The notes under the pieces were generated by a model. The model was not told the DNA's origin. It saw only the letters and a program-made list of their open reading frames with translations, and searched no databases. 64,000 nucleotides of DNA from contig JACKOB010000004.1 of the NCBI GenBank assembly GCA_024234575.1, forward strand, positions 62,001 to 126,000, read 5' to 3'. A program made the translations under genes and the position numbers. The DNA comes from Hahellaceae bacterium (GTDB taxonomy: Bacteria > Pseudomonadota > Gammaproteobacteria > Pseudomonadales > Oleiphilaceae). Shown here piece after piece: positions 62,205-64,000 of the stretch (within the stretch, counting starts at the first letter, position 1; every line of letters begins with the position of its first letter).

Positions 62205-63184
62205 TTAATATGACCCTGGTACCACTGAATGGTTCTTGCTAGACCTTCTGAAAATTCCGTAAGCTCAAAATTTATCATTGATTTGAGTTTTCGGTTACAT
62301 GCGCGATGGCAGACTACATCGGCATTTCTAGATGGTTTTTGAATTATTTCTCCCTGGTAGTCCAGCTGTTGAGTAATCATGCTAATCACTTCTCGCACAG
62401 AATACTGGCTGTCTGCGGATATGTTGATACTTTCTGCAGGATTTAAAATAGGGTATAGCTGAATAATGGAGTTGATAGTATCTTCAATATAAATGAAGTC
62501 TCGGCTTTGCCGGCCATCGCCATGTATTTCAGGTGGAATGGCATTGAGAACACGCCATATCGTTATTGGAATTATACCTGCCATATAACCCTTGTGATTT
62601 TGCCGAGGGCCATAATTGTTAAAGGGGCGCATAATAAAAGCGTCTAGTTTATACATATTGACATAGCTAGCAATTGCATGGTCAGCGGCAGCTTTTCCTG
62701 CTGCATAAGTGGTGGTTGGGCCGAACGGGTGCTTTTCGTCCATCGGTTCATAAATGGCTGAGCCATAGACTTCGGAAGTAGAGAAATGAACAAGGGTTTG
62801 AAAGCATCCTTTTCTTTGGTGTTCTAACAGATTTAATACACCTTGTGTATTGGTGTCGAAGGCATTTCGAGGATTAACGAAAGAATAGTTAAGCGCTTTT
62901 GTGGCGCAGTTAAAAACGATATCCACATTATGAGTATCGAAGATGAACGATAGAGTTGAGTTGATCTCTATGTCATCCTTATAAAGAATCACACCCTCGC
63001 GGAGAGCTGATTGCAAATTCTGTACGTCACCAAGAAACATGTTGTCGACGACAATAACTTCTTTAGCCCCTTCAGCAATTAGCCGGTCAACTAAAAAACT
63101 TCCTATAAAACCAGCACCACCTGTTACTAGGATAGTACTACCAAAAACTTGGGGGCGTTGTGGACGTGTTTCCAACCTTATCAT
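62201..63184 (-). CDS. NAD-dependent sugar epimerase/dehydratase
   Basis: A 327-residue extended SDR: ILVTGGAGFIGSFLVDRL (NAD site), HFSTSEVYGSAI, TYAAGKAAADH (the YxxxK Tyr and Lys) and MRPFNNYGPRQ. It is of the GDP-mannose-4,6-dehydratase/UDP-glucose-epimerase superfamily. The 13 residues before the domain (MIRLETRPQRPQV) look like a poorly conserved lead-in. It overlaps the upstream Gfo/Idh gene and the downstream aminotransferase by 4 nt each, so it is translationally coupled. Confidence 0.85.
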   Translation of the reverse strand: MIRLETRPQRPQVFGSTILVTGGAGFIGSFLVDRLIAEGAKEVIVVDNMFLGDVQNLQSALREGVILYKDDIEINSTLSFIFDTHNVDIVFNCATKALNYSFVNPRNAFDTNTQGVLNLLEHQRKGCFQTLVHFSTSEVYGSAIYEPMDEKHPFGPTTTYAAGKAAADHAIASYVNMYKLDAFIMRPFNNYGPRQNHKGYMAGIIPITIWRVLNAIPPEIHGDGRQSRDFIYIEDTINSIIQLYPILNPAESINISADSQYSVREVISMITQQLDYQGEIIQKPSRNADVVCHRACNRKLKSMINFELTEFSEGLARTIQWYQGHIK

Positions 63185-64000
63185 GATTGATTCATTTTCT
63201 GATCGGCCCTATTAAGGATATTGAGTAGGCGAATTGCTTGATTTGTCCCTGTTATTGAATGACATTGGTTCTCAATACAGTGAGCGAAATGGTCAAGGCT
63301 TTTGAACAATGGTTCTTCTCGTGGGATATAGGGGATTAATAGATCTCCCTCTCTAATCTTTACCGCATAATCAATATACTCAATGTTCTCACCAGAAATG
63401 ACATTGACACCCTTGTCATAGATCATTAGCTTTTCGGCGACTTTCATGTCGTCAAAAACAACCATTTTTTTTGTGCCCGCTACTATGAATTTTCTTTCTT
63501 TTAGCGGCGATATCCAATTGGAGTGGATATGAGCGATAAAACCGGGATATCGAAGCGTTAAAAATGCCAAGCTTTCTTTAGGGTTGTATAATTTTTCTCC
63601 TACCGCGCTTATTACTTTCGGCATCTCACCATTTGACAAAAAGTCTATGATCGATAAGTCATGAACGGCCAAGTCCCACATTGCACTAACATCTTTTTTA
63701 ATTTGCCCAAGGTTCATTCTCATGGCGTCGATATAAAGGATGTCTCCAATTTCTCCTGCGTTGACTAACTCGCGAATTTTTTGTACCACGGGATGAAATA
63801 TCATAATGTGGTTTACGTGAATTCTTAAGTTCAGACGCTGTGCTAATTTTTCTAGTTCAATTGCTTCTTCAACGCTAGACGTAAACGGTTTCTCTACGTA
63901 GATGTGCTTACCTGCTAAAAGAGCAGATTTTCCCAATTCAAAATGTGCACTAGTTTCCACCGCAATGGCAATGGCATCGATATCGGGGTTATCCAGTAAC
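63181..64000 (-). CDS. Gfo/Idh/MocA family oxidoreductase (5' partial)
   Basis: The frame is open to the end of the window, and upstream codons (LLDNPDIDAIAIAVETSAHF) belong to the family, so the start is beyond nt 64000. The visible part shows GKHIYVEKPFTSS (the EKP motif of the NAD-binding domain) and the C-terminal alpha/beta domain with WDLAVHDLSIIDFL, the H-D-x-x motif. Members oxidise nucleotide sugars or inositol. With the epimerase and aminotransferase it would form an oxidation-amination route to an amino sugar, as in UDP-GlcNAc3NAc-type pathways. Confidence 0.85.
   Translation of the reverse strand, partial: LLDNPDIDAIAIAVETSAHFELGKSALLAGKHIYVEKPFTSSVEEAIELEKLAQRLNLRIHVNHIMIFHPVVQKIRELVNAGEIGDILYIDAMRMNLGQIKKDVSAMWDLAVHDLSIIDFLSNGEMPKVISAVGEKLYNPKESLAFLTLRYPGFIAHIHSNWISPLKERKFIVAGTKKMVVFDDMKVAEKLMIYDKGVNVISGENIEYIDYAVKIREGDLLIPYIPREEPLFKSLDHFAHCIENQCHSITGTNQAIRLLNILNRADQKMNQS

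Overview
The window looks like chromosomal DNA of an aquatic, polar-flagellate gammaproteobacterium, possibly a Cellvibrionales or Spongiibacteraceae relative. That rests on gene content (DUF1631 protein, PPIase/HupE-UreJ/DUF3604 trio, Maf-type flagellin glycosyltransferase with PseB/PseC, arsenosugar operon, lipase with foldase-like partner, several I-site GGDEF proteins, PEP-CTERM proteins) and on moderate GC. The species cannot be named from the sequence alone.

Region 1 (1-16 kb) is mostly core or stress physiology. It holds the end of a PP2C-phosphatase/Ser-Thr-kinase fusion, a nitroreductase, an unusual HD + CBS + HEPN-like protein, a SnoaL-like protein and a PEP-CTERM protein. Next come a formaldehyde/S-nitrosoglutathione dehydrogenase gene reduced to its two ends, and a norE-norF pair behind a perfect FNR/Dnr box. 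A DUF1631 protein, a DUF1569 protein, a YddG-like exporter, a GAF-GGDEF diguanylate cyclase and two paralogous AraC regulators complete it.

Region 2 (16-31 kb) is secretion and envelope. A small PEP-CTERM-like protein and a 1164-residue secreted repeat protein with a Gly-Ser-Lys tail are separated by a hairpin terminator. They are followed by an unknown membrane protein, an MtfA-like peptidase, and a lipase with a divergent foldase-like gene; a 26-bp perfect palindrome lies in front of the lipase. A HicAB module flanked by attC-like sequences, an LprI-like protein and the PPIase/HupE-UreJ/DUF3604 genes end this region.

Region 3 (31-41 kb) starts with a double solute-binding-domain GGDEF protein and then a decayed accessory island on the 3' side of tRNA-Arg(CCT). 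The island holds a RhuM-Fic protein, a ParE-type toxin-antitoxin pair, remnants of hsdR (type I restriction) and of an ImmA/IrrE protease, an orphan polymorphic-toxin nuclease tip with two paralogous HEAT-like candidate immunity genes, an Rpn-type nuclease with a 21-bp tandem repeat, and a RAYT transposase remnant. Beyond the tRNA lie a PAS-GGDEF protein, a rhodanese, a DsbA-fold protein and a REC-EAL phosphodiesterase.

Region 4 (43-64 kb) is sugar chemistry and the flagellum: an arsenosugar operon (arsS plus two glycosyltransferase-type genes), a TPR-methyltransferase, a large flagellin with a sigma-54 promoter and duplicated central domain, maf, pseB and pseC. Facing them is a tightly overlapping operon of at least ten genes on the minus strand, AT-rich by eye. 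It contains Gfo/Idh oxidoreductase, NAD-sugar epimerase, DegT aminotransferase, methyltransferase, polysaccharide deacetylase, glycosyltransferase, a SlyD-like FKBP domain protein, a sulfotransferase-like fusion, a second deacetylase-like protein and a methyltransferase-like protein. Together these suggest a flagellar or surface glycan that is methylated and perhaps sulfated. This operon, the toxin-tip/immunity cluster and the HD-CBS-HEPN protein are the best candidates for undescribed biology.
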